A DNA stretch of 64,000 bases from Rhodocyclaceae bacterium (GCA_030682175.1 JAUXOM010000028.1:62001-126000), one strand, 5' to 3'. Numbered from the stretch's first letter, positions 16,676 through 24,565 are shown. The notes: a model not told the origin generated them from the sequence alone. Numbers and translations: made by a program.

Positions 16676-17890
16676 CTAAGCTGTCCTGCGGCCCATGGCG
16701 AGGATCGTCAGCACCGCCATGATTTGCAGCAGCGCCACGCCCGGCAGCACCCCGTCCATCCCGCCGGCATCCAGCAGCGCGCCAAACGCCAGCGGCCCCA
16801 GCGCCATGCCGACATCGAGGCCCGAATAGACAAAGCCATAGACGCGACCAAAAGCCGGCGACGCGTTGCCGCCCGCCAGCGAATTGGTGGCAATGCGCCG
16901 CACCAGCAGGTCGCGCGAAGGTCCGGAGATGCCCACGCCAACGCCAATGCCGACCATCAGCGGAACCACGCTCCAGGCCGGCGGCAAACCGGTGGCCAGT
17001 GCGGTGGCAAAGAGCGCCGCGCCGACCAGGGCCATCCCCACCGTGCGGTCATGCGTCTGCACCCTGGCGGCAACAAAGCCACCGACGACCATGCCCGCCG
17101 CCGAACCCAGCAAATACCCGGTCAGCCCGGCCACCGCGGCGGCCAGGGAAATCCCGTAGATGCCGCCCAGTACCGGTGCGGAGAAACTCTGCAGGCCGGC
17201 AAAGGCGGCGGTAATCAGCAGGAAAAACGCGAAGGCCAGCCAGATCACCGGCGTGTTGAGGAACGCGAAGCTGCGGCCCGGCGCCGTAGCGCCAGCGCCG
17301 ACTTTCGGCCGCTCATCGTCCAGCAGCGGCCGCGCCCACAGCAGCGTGACCATCGACAACAGCGCAAGCAACACCGCCGCGACGCCGGCGCCGCGCCAAC
17401 TGCCCCAGGCCAGCGCCATGCCGGACAATGTCACGCCGATCACCCAGCCCAGGTTGCCCGACAGGCCGTGCACCGAAAACGCATAGCCCAGCCGTGGCGG
17501 CGAAACCTTCTGGTTGAGCAGCGAAAAATCCGCCGGATGGAAGATTGAATTGCCGAGACCGGCCAGCACCACCGCCAGCAACAGCATCGGATAGTTGGCC
17601 GCCGCCGCCAGCGCCAGGCCGGAAACTGCCATCAGGCCCACCCCGGCCATCAGCGTGCGACGCGCGCCGTAACGGTCGACCAATATTCCGGCAAAAGCCT
17701 GACCGGTGCCCGAGATGACAAAAAACACCGTCATAAGGAACCCGGCCTCGGTGTAGCCAAAACCGAAGTCGACCATCAACAGCGGAAACAGCGGGGGCAG
17801 CAACAGGTGAAAGACATGCGAGGTGGCGTGCGCCATGCCGACCAGCGCAATCACCATGGCATCGGCACGGACAGTTGTAGTGGCCGTCAT
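16676..17890 (-). CDS. MFS transporter with repeat-derived loop
   Basis: The 404-residue major facilitator has twelve predicted membrane segments. The loop 2-3 signature is present as FVISGTGQAFAGILVDRYGARRTLMAG (residues about 57-83), and the protein ends as GALLDAGGMDGVLPGVALLQIMAV. The central cytoplasmic loop (about residues 190-205) reads RPKVGAGATAPGRSF, where KVGAGATA is the translation of a copy of the dispersed 23-nt element at 17283-17305. Loop length otherwise looks normal. The protein resembles sugar/drug or fosmidomycin-resistance-like exporters, but the substrate is not predictable. It precedes nothing in an evident operon: TerB-like lies 9 bp upstream in the same orientation, so the two may be cotranscribed. 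Confidence 0.85.
   Translation of the reverse strand: MTATTTVRADAMVIALVGMAHATSHVFHLLLPPLFPLLMVDFGFGYTEAGFLMTVFFVISGTGQAFAGILVDRYGARRTLMAGVGLMAVSGLALAAAANYPMLLLAVVLAGLGNSIFHPADFSLLNQKVSPPRLGYAFSVHGLSGNLGWVIGVTLSGMALAWGSWRGAGVAAVLLALLSMVTLLWARPLLDDERPKVGAGATAPGRSFAFLNTPVIWLAFAFFLLITAAFAGLQSFSAPVLGGIYGISLAAAVAGLTGYLLGSAAGMVVGGFVAARVQTHDRTVGMALVGAALFATALATGLPPAWSVVPLMVGIGVGVGISGPSRDLLVRRIATNSLAGGNASPAFGRVYGFVYSGLDVGMALGPLAFGALLDAGGMDGVLPGVALLQIMAVLTILAMGRRTA
17283..17305 (-). repeat. Dispersed 23-nt element inside MFS gene
   Basis: In-frame copy, three or four mismatches from consensus, translated as KVGAGATA in the central cytoplasmic loop of the transporter. Confidence 0.75.
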
Positions 17891-17899
17891 GCGCCGCGC

Positions 17900-18373
17900 C
17901 TAAGCCGGCGGCAACTTGGCCGTGTTACGGGCCCGCTGCTTGGCGGCGATATTATCAGCATGACTGATATACAGCAGGTCGACAATCTTGCGCATCAGGT
18001 GCAATTCGTGCGCATCGAGGTGCCCGTCAGCCATCGCGACATGCCACATGTTTTCAATGATGATGTTTTTCTGCGCGGCGCTGCAGGTTTTGTTGATCAG
18101 CGATGTGAACTGGTAGTAGTCGTTGGCCTGATGGGCTTCCTGTTCGGCCAGCGCAATCAATGTCTCGTACTGGTCGGCGTCAAGACCGAACTGCTGACGC
18201 AGCACCATGCCGATCGCGGCCCGCTCCGCGTCGGTGATCCGGTTGTCCATGCGCATGACCTCCAGCAGCAGTGCCGCGGTGGCAACCTGCAAGGCATGCG
18301 CACCGCCGGCTTCGTTCGGCCGGGTGCCGGGCTCGATGAACTGGTTGAAGAAGTCTTTGATGTTGGCAATCAT
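17900..18373 (-). CDS. TerB-like helical protein
   Basis: The 157-residue soluble, mainly helical protein has the acidic metal-binding pattern of the TerB family in duplicate: MRMDNRITDAERAAIGMVL (residues about 40-58) and ADGHLDAHELHLMRKIVDLL (about 114-133). TerB proteins bind divalent cations and are associated with tellurite and general stress modules at the inner membrane. No other ter gene is present, so this is a solitary housekeeping-type member. It is 9 bp upstream of the MFS gene in the same direction. Its function here is unknown. Confidence 0.8.
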   Translation of the reverse strand: MIANIKDFFNQFIEPGTRPNEAGGAHALQVATAALLLEVMRMDNRITDAERAAIGMVLRQQFGLDADQYETLIALAEQEAHQANDYYQFTSLINKTCSAAQKNIIIENMWHVAMADGHLDAHELHLMRKIVDLLYISHADNIAAKQRARNTAKLPPA

Positions 18374-18416
18374 GGCGGAGGGTCGGCGTCTGGCGAGGTC
18401 CCTATTCTAGCCACGT

Positions 18417-18528
18417 GAAAAGTCGGCGCTGGTGGTACGGCGTCGCGGGCCAGAATCGGGCCGCCATGAATTTTCATCAAAGCAAACCATTGCCCCACAT
18501 CAATAACACCCACTGGCATCGGTCCGTT
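18417..18528 (+). repeat. Long-form element, left copy of ~112-bp direct repeat
   Basis: Begins with the 23-nt element (GAAAAGTCGGCGCT...) and continues through CCAGAATCGGGCCGCCATGA, CATTGCCCCA and CATCGGTCCG. It matches 19413-19527 at roughly three quarters of positions with only three single-base indels. The two copies bracket the toxin-antitoxin and HTH genes about 1 kb apart. Confidence 0.85.
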
Positions 18529-18602
18529 ACCTTCGTTGGGCGTCACCATCACTCGGCACCGGGCTCGCAGTACAATCACTTCTCTCAACGGAGGCATTAG
18601 CC

Positions 18603-18827
18603 ATGGGAAACAAACTCGAATTGCTCGAAGCGGAAGCCCTGCAACTGACAGCCAGCGAGCGCGCAGCTTTCGCCCAGCTATTGCTTGCCAGTCTCGACGA
18701 AGATACTGAGATTGAGGAAGCGTGGGCCGCCGAAAGCGAGCGCAGAATTTCTGACATTGAGAGCGGAGCGGTACAAGTCATTCCAATTGCTGACGCGCTT
18801 GCACAGGTACGTGCGTCACTGAAGTGA
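18603..18827 (+). CDS. Antitoxin, addiction-module component
   Basis: The 74-residue acidic protein (MGNKLELLEAEALQLTASER start) matches the addiction module component family paired with RelE/ParE toxins. It has the LTASERAAFAQLLLASLD region (residues about 15-32) and a GAVQVIPIADALAQV tail typical of the toxin-wrapping C-terminus (about 56-70). There is no ribbon-helix-helix in the N-terminus, so autoregulation is not assured. A clear ribosome site, CGGAGG, lies 9 nt before the ATG. Its stop overlaps the toxin GTG by 4 bp, the usual coupling of type II systems. It neutralises the neighbouring toxin by direct binding. Confidence 0.85.
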   Translation: MGNKLELLEAEALQLTASERAAFAQLLLASLDEDTEIEEAWAAESERRISDIESGAVQVIPIADALAQVRASLK

Positions 18828-19117
18828 AGCTCGTCGTTGCTCCGCTGGCGCTCGCCGAGCTACACGATGCGGCCGCGTTCTATACGCTGAAAGCGAATGT
18901 TGAGCTTGGTCTCGCGTTTGTCGCGGAGTTTGAACGAACGGCCAATTTCGTCTTGGCCAACCCTCTGCTCGGTGCTGTATTCCGTGGCACTCGTCGGCGA
19001 TATATTCTCCGTCGGTTCCCATACAGCATCATCTATCAAGTCACCGCAGAGGAGCTGCGAATTCTTGCCGTCGCCCATCACCGGCGGCGTCCTGGCTACT
19101 GGGCGCATCGGAAGTAG
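18824..19117 (+). CDS. RelE/ParE-family toxin
   Basis: The 97-residue basic protein has the RelE/ParE fold signature: LAELHDAAAFYTLKANVELGLAF (residues about 9-31), ANPLLGAVFRGTRRRYILRRFPYSIIYQV (about 44-72) and a C-terminal LRILAVAHHRRRPGYW, the conserved HxxRxPxYW block. The family either cleaves ribosome-bound mRNA or inhibits gyrase; the sequence alone does not separate these. The start is GTG at 18824, overlapping the antitoxin stop. All conserved blocks are present, so the module looks intact. The direct repeats on both sides suggest that it moved or was captured as a unit. Confidence 0.88.
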   Translation: MKLVVAPLALAELHDAAAFYTLKANVELGLAFVAEFERTANFVLANPLLGAVFRGTRRRYILRRFPYSIIYQVTAEELRILAVAHHRRRPGYWAHRK

Positions 19118-19158
19118 GTCACCAGTGTCACTTCGCTACTCCCGAGCTGCTTTGGCGG

Positions 19159-19377
19159 GTGCTGACCGAAAAGCGCTGGGAGCTGCTCAAGCTGCTCTGC
19201 GGGGCCGGGCCGGTCTCCATTCGCGAAGCCGCCCGCCGTGCCGGACACTACGTCAAGGCGGTTCACGGCGATGTCACTGCGCTGCTTAACGCTGGGGTAC
19301 TCGACCGTACGGAAGACGGCCGCATTGTTTTTCCGTTTGAGGCGGTGAAGGTTGAGTTCCTATTGCAAGCCGCATAG
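19159..19377 (+). CDS. HTH protein of antitoxin type, N-terminally truncated
   Basis: The 72 residues from the GTG at 19159 form a winged helix: LTEKRWELLKLLCGAGPVSIREAARRAGHYVKAVHGDVTALLNAGVL. This matches the C-terminal part of a family of about 110-residue putative DNA-binding antitoxins (HVO_A0114-like), whose members normally have about 40 further residues ahead of the xPELLWxVLTxKRW segment. Here that segment is still readable upstream (TPELLWRV from about 19138) but no start codon or family N-terminus precedes it; the frame runs into the toxin gene end. It is therefore either a short protein from GTG 19159 or a remnant. No strong ribosome site is visible and no partner toxin follows. 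Confidence 0.55.
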   Translation: MLTEKRWELLKLLCGAGPVSIREAARRAGHYVKAVHGDVTALLNAGVLDRTEDGRIVFPFEAVKVEFLLQAA

Positions 19378-19412
19378 CGTCAAAAGATAGGGCCAGGCTG
19401 GGCTAGCCATTT

Positions 19413-19527
19413 GAAAAGTCGGCGCTAACGATACGGCGATAGTCGCCCAGAATCAGGCCGCCATGAGTTTTCATTAAAAGCAAGTCATTGCCCCAGTTCA
19501 ACAACAACCCACCAGCATCTGTCCGTA
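19413..19527 (+). repeat. Long-form element, right copy of ~112-bp direct repeat
   Basis: Right partner of 18417-18528, again starting with the 23-nt element. Immediately inside its end, CTGTCCG (19519-19525) pairs with CGGACAG (19543-19549). The rest of the 292-bp gap before the next gene (19378-19669) has no other recognisable feature apart from the ribosome site AAAGGAAG near 19658. Confidence 0.85.
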
Positions 19528-19669
19528 CTATCATTGCATATGCGGACAGACTACCCCGACACACCTGCGATACATCAAGCGCTTACGTCGTGCCAGCTGG
19601 TTCTGCGAATTTCAATGGTACGGACCGGTGGGTCTGGTGAACAACTGTTAGCAGCCAAAGGAAGCCACA

Positions 19670-20305
19670 ATGGATATTCTCAGCGCAATTACTTGGCATC
19701 ATCTCGCCTTCCTATTTGCGCTAGCGTTCATCGCTATCTTCCGGCAACCACTGTCTGAGCTTATTCGCCGTACTACAAGAATCGGGAAGGATGGCTTATC
19801 TGCTGGCCCCGCTGGCCCCGCTCCAGATGCTCAGCGCGAGAAATTTGATCCGGAAGCTGTACAACAATTGCTTGATGTAATCGGCAACTCAATCGTGATT
19901 ACGGACATCGAAGGGCGAGTAAGAACAGAGTTGAAGGAAAAAGGTCTTAGTGCCGAGGGCGACACCATTAAGGTTTTAATTAGGCACTTGGCAGGCACCA
20001 AGTTGCTTTTGTCATTTGAACAGATCCACAACCTTATATTTGGCAGCCAGATTTTCTTGCTGAAAAAGCTGAATGAGGTAGCTGGACAGGGAAGGCCTTT
20101 TTCCTTTGTTTGCAGCCACATTGATCACGTTAAAACGCTATATCCAGACGAACTTGGCGAATGGTCTTTCGATCAATATCTTGAATTTATGTTTAGCCGC
20201 CTCCTGATTGTTCGACATGGAGACCAGATTCATATTACGAATCTAGGCGTGGAGTATTTGACATGGCTGGCTCGCAATGGTCGCAGCGAAAACAATCCTC
20301 TGTAA
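19670..20305 (+). CDS. Membrane-anchored protein of unknown function
   Basis: I do not recognise this 211-residue protein. It starts with a hydrophobic anchor, LAFLFALAFIAIFRQPLSELI (residues about 12-32), followed by a basic RRTTRIGKDG stretch and a Gly/Pro/Ala linker, and then a cytoplasmic domain of about 150 residues (EAVQQLLDVIGNSIVITDIEG; LKEKGLSAEGDTIKVLIRHL; ITNLGVEYLTWLARNG). The last part has the form of a winged-helix end. The gene has clearly lower GC and different codon use from its neighbours, which suggests recent acquisition. AAAGGAAG lies 6 nt before the ATG. It follows the toxin-antitoxin segment but need not be part of it. Confidence 0.65.
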   Translation: MDILSAITWHHLAFLFALAFIAIFRQPLSELIRRTTRIGKDGLSAGPAGPAPDAQREKFDPEAVQQLLDVIGNSIVITDIEGRVRTELKEKGLSAEGDTIKVLIRHLAGTKLLLSFEQIHNLIFGSQIFLLKKLNEVAGQGRPFSFVCSHIDHVKTLYPDELGEWSFDQYLEFMFSRLLIVRHGDQIHITNLGVEYLTWLARNGRSENNPL

Positions 20306-20403
20306 AGCTGCCCTCACGTAAGTTACGTTAAGTGACTGAATATAATTGACAATAAAAACCAACTTTCTTCCAAGCGTCTTACGGCCGCAGGCCAATTACT
20401 TCT

Positions 20404-20453
20404 CTAACCATTCATTTCATCGATCCGACTCCAGCTGCCGCTGAATACGTTAG
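20404..20453. other. attC-like imperfect palindrome before CSD/DUF1294 gene
   Basis: CTAAC and GTTAG form outer arms, and ATTCA (20410-20414) and TGAAT (20442-20446) form inner arms, with 27 nt between. GTTAGA lies 17 nt before the start codon. Spacing and arms recall an integron attC site, but the R box reads GTTAGAA instead of GTTRRRY and no integrase is present. Confidence 0.3.
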
Positions 20454-20469
20454 AACTCAATCGAACATC

Positions 20470-21081
20470 ATGCGAATCGAAGGCACCGTAAAAACCTGGA
20501 ACGATGAACGTGGCTTCGGGTTCATAGAGCCTCTCCACGGAGGCCAAGAAATCTTCCTGCATATCAAAGCCTTTGTTGTCCGCTCTGGTCGGCCTGAAGT
20601 AGGCCAGCGTGTGACGTTTGAGGTTGAAATGACCCCTGATGGGAAAAAGCGGGCGAAACGCGTCGAAGTTGTAAAAGTAGTTCGCCGCATTGTCCGGGCT
20701 CGCAACGATAATCCAGCGCAGTGGGGCACGGCGAGCTATTTTGCGATTCCGGCATTCTTTGTCGTCTTCGCTTTAACCACCTTAATTTGGAAGGTCCCAA
20801 GTTGGGTCGCGGGCCTCTATCTTGGCGCAAGTCTGGTGTGCTTTGTCTTCTACGCCATGGACAAGTCAGCCGCTACCGCGGAGAGTTGGCGTATCAGTGA
20901 AGATACTTTACTGGCCTTGGGACTTGTAGGCGGCTGGCCGGGCGCAATTGTCGCGCAGCAGGTGTTACGCCACAAATCCAACAAGGCATCTTTCCGTGCC
21001 AAGTTTTGGGCAACCGTGGTCGCCAATGTTCTTGGGTTTGTCGCCCTCAGCTCACCGTTGCGAGCTGTGCTATGGACGTGA
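20470..21081 (+). CDS. Cold-shock domain / DUF1294 membrane protein
   Basis: The 203-residue protein has an N-terminal cold-shock OB-fold (residues 1-70) with the RNP1-like motif ERGFGFIEP and an RNP2-like EIFLHI. It is followed by a DUF1294 membrane part with segments at about 90-107 and 112-127, the YAMDKSAA motif, and LALGLVGGWPGAIVAQQVLRHKSNKASF. This fusion is common in proteobacteria and frequent in integron cassettes. The cold-shock half binds single-stranded nucleic acid in the cytoplasm; the role of the membrane half is not known. It is the last gene of the accessory segment and its GC is lower than that of the core genes. Confidence 0.88.
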   Translation: MRIEGTVKTWNDERGFGFIEPLHGGQEIFLHIKAFVVRSGRPEVGQRVTFEVEMTPDGKKRAKRVEVVKVVRRIVRARNDNPAQWGTASYFAIPAFFVVFALTTLIWKVPSWVAGLYLGASLVCFVFYAMDKSAATAESWRISEDTLLALGLVGGWPGAIVAQQVLRHKSNKASFRAKFWATVVANVLGFVALSSPLRAVLWT

Positions 21082-21137
21082 TTTCCAGAGCAGAAAACAG
21101 AAAAACGGCCAGGCCCGAATTTCTCAAAACCATTTGA

Positions 21138-21187
21138 AAAGTCGGCGTGACCGCAGGGAATCCCTTTTTCGGGACTGGCGGGACGGC
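21138..21187 (+). repeat. Dispersed 23-nt element split by 27-nt insertion
   Basis: AAAGTCGGCG (21138-21147) and CTGGCGGGACGGC (21175-21187) are perfect halves of the element. Between them lie 27 extra bases at 21148-21174 containing the small palindrome AGGGAATCCCT. The copy ends 2 bp before the stop of the SagB-like gene. Confidence 0.85.
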
Positions 21188-21189
21188 GC

Positions 21190-22782
21190 TCAGCTCCGCC
21201 GCCGCGCTTCACCAAGATGCGCATACGCCGGCTCGCTGCCGAGCCGGTCATCGATCACGGCCTTGCCGACGGTGAAGTGGTAGATATCCTGGAAGTTGGC
21301 CGTGTCGAGCCCGAGGGCGCGATGCACCTCATCGTCGAAATAGCAGCCGATGCCGGTGCCCTGGATGCCGGCGGCTTCGGCTTCGAGGTAGAGCACCTGA
21401 CCCAGCATGCCGGCTTCCCAGAAGCGCTGGCGGTAGCGCCAGGGTTGGTCCGGGTCGATGTCGTCGAAGCGTGCCAGCATGGCCAGCGCAAAGGCCGAGT
21501 CGCCGGCGATGTCCTGATGACAGGATGTCGTGACGGCAAACTCGCGCACGTCCAGCGGCGCCAGCAGATGGAGCGGCAGGTGATCGGGGCAGTCGGGGAC
21601 TTTGGCCCAAAGCCAGTCCGGCCGCATGGCGGCGCGCAGCGTGGCGAGCGCAGCCGGCGCGCGTGGCAGGCAGTAGATGCCCGGTTCCAGGCCATCGACA
21701 CGATGCACAAACAGCACCGGATGCACGCCGGGCGTTGCTTCCAGCAGTGACCAGGGCGGTTGGCCGGCGCGCGGCAGCAAGGCGTCGAGCATGCGGTAAA
21801 AACGCTGCGCGCTGATTGCGGTGACGCCGTCGAAGTTCTGGGCGGAGCGCCTGCCGATGATCAGCCGGCTGGCCGGTGCCTGCGCGGCGGGCGCCAACGC
21901 CGGCAATGGCGCCAGTGTGTCGGCCGGCACGCGTCTGCCGGCAGGCTTGTGCGTGGCGGCGGCGACAAGCGAAATGTCCGGCCAGTCGCGGTGCGCGGGG
22001 CTCAAGGCATTGGCTGTTCCCGCCCACGCCACGCCGGCCAGCATGGACAGCACCGCTGCTGCTTTGGGTGCGTCCCCTGGCCCGATCCAGACCAGCGCTT
22101 CCGGGGTTTCGGTCTCGGCTTCGCCCGCCGGAAAGTCTGCAGCACGATCCACCCCGGTAAGGGCGGCGATTTCGTCATCGCCCCAGTCGTCAAGCAGACG
22201 CAACTGCCAGCCAAGCGCGGCGGCGGCATAGGACAGGGCCGCCAGGGCATGGCCGCAATCGTGCTGGCAATAGCGGAAGGCGCGCATGCCGTACTTCCAC
22301 GCCTCGCGCCAGTGGATGCCGGTGAGGGCCAGCAGCACGCCGCCAGACCAGGCGAACGGCGCGGCGGCGCGTTGTTCGAGGCAATGCTGGTCGGGCCGGT
22401 AGTGATGGACGCCGGCCGGCAGTCCCGGCAGCTCCGGGCAGATCAGGTAGCCCTCGGTGGGATGGAGGTTGCCGGAGGAGGGGTTGCAGCGCAAGGCCCA
22501 GCGGTTGCCGCCATAGGTTTTCCAAGCCGACAGGCCAAGTGAGAGTTGCAGCAGGCTGGCTATGCTGTCCGCATCGATAACCTGTGGCGGTACAGCTGCG
22601 GCGCACAGGTCGTCCCAGCAGACCGGGAGGTCGGCATCGAGCAATGGCAGCGCCAACTCCGGCGCGCCGGCATAGCGGCGGAACGGGTCGGGCTGTGTGG
22701 CCCAGTCAAGCCCGCCGGGGCCGGGAGCATAGCGGTCGAGGTGATGTTTGGAGCGTTCGTGGTAGTTGCGGACAGGGTCCAT
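21190..22782 (-). CDS. SagB/ThcOx-type FMN oxidoreductase, tandem nitroreductase domains
   Basis: The 530-residue protein carries two nitroreductase-fold halves. The first (about residues 65-210) has LSLGLSAWKTYGGNRWALRCNPSSGNLHPTEGYL, the SagB-type FMN signature. The second (about 305-515) has RRSAQNFDGVTAISAQRFYRMLDALL and GQVLYLEAEAAGIQGTGIGCYFDDEVH. SagB enzymes oxidise azolines in peptide maturation, yet no YcaO cyclodehydratase, precursor peptide or exporter is nearby, so this is an orphan member of unknown substrate. The start at 22782 is the first ATG and lies close to the divergent FapA-like gene. Confidence 0.8.
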   Translation of the reverse strand: MDPVRNYHERSKHHLDRYAPGPGGLDWATQPDPFRRYAGAPELALPLLDADLPVCWDDLCAAAVPPQVIDADSIASLLQLSLGLSAWKTYGGNRWALRCNPSSGNLHPTEGYLICPELPGLPAGVHHYRPDQHCLEQRAAAPFAWSGGVLLALTGIHWREAWKYGMRAFRYCQHDCGHALAALSYAAAALGWQLRLLDDWGDDEIAALTGVDRAADFPAGEAETETPEALVWIGPGDAPKAAAVLSMLAGVAWAGTANALSPAHRDWPDISLVAAATHKPAGRRVPADTLAPLPALAPAAQAPASRLIIGRRSAQNFDGVTAISAQRFYRMLDALLPRAGQPPWSLLEATPGVHPVLFVHRVDGLEPGIYCLPRAPAALATLRAAMRPDWLWAKVPDCPDHLPLHLLAPLDVREFAVTTSCHQDIAGDSAFALAMLARFDDIDPDQPWRYRQRFWEAGMLGQVLYLEAEAAGIQGTGIGCYFDDEVHRALGLDTANFQDIYHFTVGKAVIDDRLGSEPAYAHLGEARRRS

Positions 22783-22936
22783 GAACGCAATACTAAGGCC
22801 TTTTCCAGATCATCCGTCGACAGCGCCGGAGACCAAGCCGACCAGTTTGCCGAAAAATTCCGTTATCCTAGGTACCGGGCAGGCAGTTCTTGAAGTCCTC
22901 GCGCAATGGCGCCCGGAATCATTTCAAAGGGACATG

Positions 22937-24565
22937 ATGGAAACAGTCGCACACAACAGATCCGACCTGAGGTTTCGACTCGACCCGGAGGCCAAGGCCT
23001 TGATTGCGGTTGCGACACCCGGGCCGGCAAGCCAAAGTATCGATGAGGCCTGGCTGCGCGATGAACTGGTCGCACAGGGTTATGGCGCGCTGCGCTACCT
23101 GCCCCGGGCAGCCCTCCCCCTGCTCGCCAACTACAATTCCGGCAAGGCCGTCGAAGTCAAGATCGCCGAGTGCATCGACGCCAGCCTGAAGATCGATACT
23201 TCACCCGATGGGCTGGAGGCTTACCTGGATATCAACGCCGCGGAAGGCGGAGCCCCGCTGACCAGGGATGTTGTCATGACGGCACTGGCAGAGTACGGCA
23301 TCGGCGCGGGAATAGTGCCGGAAGCCATTGATGCGGCCATCGCTGCCGGCGCCGTCAAGCGGCACGTGGTCGCCTACGGCCTGCCGCCCGAGCATGGCTG
23401 CAATGGACGACTGGAATCCCTGCTCCCGGAAGTGCGCAACCGCACGCCCCACGAAGATGAGACCGGTCACACCGACTATCGGGATCTGGGCGAGATTCCC
23501 GTGGTTCATCCTGGCGCAGCCTTGATGCTCCTCCACCCACCCACCCTGGGCACGCCGGGTTTGTCGGTGCTGGGGGAGCAGATTGATGCCAAGCCAGGCA
23601 AGGAAGTGAAATACGCCGCCAACCTGCCCGGCACCAGCCTCGACCCTGACAACCCCGACCTGCTGCGCGCCGCCATCAATGGCCAACCCGTCATCATCCG
23701 CGGAGGCATGATGGTCGAGCCGGTATTCAGGATCAATGCGGTCAATACGGCCAGCGGCAATATTGACTTTGATGGCAGCGTGGTGATCAAGGGCGACATC
23801 AGTGCCGGCATGGCCGTGCATGTCAGCGGCGACATCGAAATCGGTGGTGTAGTCGAAACGGCCACCCTGGAAGCGGGCGGCAGCATCGTGGTCAAGGGCG
23901 GCGTCATGGGCGGGCTCGGCCGCAAGACCACCGAAGAACACCATATTCGTTGCGCCGGCTGCTTCAATGCCGCGTATGCCCAGCAGGCCAGAATCGAGGC
24001 TGGCGACAGCATCTTCATCGACGACATGGCCATGCAATGCGAGCTCACCGCGATCAACCACATCCAGGTCGGCAACAAGCGGCGCGGCCATATCATCGGC
24101 GGTCACGTCCAGGCGACGTTCTCCATCACCGCCAAGGTATTCGGCTCGCCCAATCGCGTGCGCACCACCTGCACGATTGGCGTCAATCCGCTCATGCACA
24201 AGCAAATGCTCGAGTTGTCGAAGACCCGCGATGGCCAGGAAACCCAGTTGCTCGAAATCAGCAAATTGCTCGATTTCTCGCGCAAGAACCCCGGCAAGCT
24301 GCGTCCGGAGATGATTGACAAGGCCCAGGCAACGGCGGCGGCACTCTCGTCCGGCATCGCTGCACTGCGCGAGGAGGAAGAAACGCTGGCAAAAAAGATC
24401 GAACTCTCGCAACAGTCACGCGTCAATGTGCAACAAGCCATCCACGAAGGCGTCGAAATTCACATGGGCAAGCAGTGCTATCGCGTCACCGGCGAGCATG
24501 GCCCCTGTTCTGTCGGACTCGGTGAGGCGGGTCTTGAACTGCTCCCGCTGGAAGTGGCGAAGTAA
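22937..24565 (+). CDS. FapA/DUF342 family protein
   Basis: The protein of about 542 residues has an N-terminal FapA-type region and a repetitive parallel beta core (residues about 245-390) with GNIDFDGSVVIKGDISAGMAVHVSGDIEIGGVVE, IVVKGGVMGG and IRCAGCFNAAYAQQARIEAGDSIFI. A helical coiled coil follows (about 430-500; REEEETLAKKIELSQQ). DUF342/FapA proteins are polymer-forming cytoplasmic proteins often linked to motility or surface signalling. The start at 22937 has AAGGGA 4 nt upstream; the longer frame from 22766 or 22781 would overlap the divergent SagB gene start and its promoter. Function in this organism is unknown. Confidence 0.75.
   Translation: METVAHNRSDLRFRLDPEAKALIAVATPGPASQSIDEAWLRDELVAQGYGALRYLPRAALPLLANYNSGKAVEVKIAECIDASLKIDTSPDGLEAYLDINAAEGGAPLTRDVVMTALAEYGIGAGIVPEAIDAAIAAGAVKRHVVAYGLPPEHGCNGRLESLLPEVRNRTPHEDETGHTDYRDLGEIPVVHPGAALMLLHPPTLGTPGLSVLGEQIDAKPGKEVKYAANLPGTSLDPDNPDLLRAAINGQPVIIRGGMMVEPVFRINAVNTASGNIDFDGSVVIKGDISAGMAVHVSGDIEIGGVVETATLEAGGSIVVKGGVMGGLGRKTTEEHHIRCAGCFNAAYAQQARIEAGDSIFIDDMAMQCELTAINHIQVGNKRRGHIIGGHVQATFSITAKVFGSPNRVRTTCTIGVNPLMHKQMLELSKTRDGQETQLLEISKLLDFSRKNPGKLRPEMIDKAQATAAALSSGIAALREEEETLAKKIELSQQSRVNVQQAIHEGVEIHMGKQCYRVTGEHGPCSVGLGEAGLELLPLEVAK

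Noticed and set aside
17900-18373. Tellurite-resistance operon
   Set aside because: A single TerB-like gene with none of terZACDE; solitary members are common in core genomes.
19630-19645. Possible attC end (CTGTTAGCAG) before the 19670 gene
   Set aside because: GTTAGCA does not fit GTTRRRY and no matching left arm with correct spacing was found.
18374-21190. Prophage or insertion sequence as the source of the accessory segment
   Set aside because: No transposase, integrase or phage structural gene and no terminal inverted repeats with target duplication were found.
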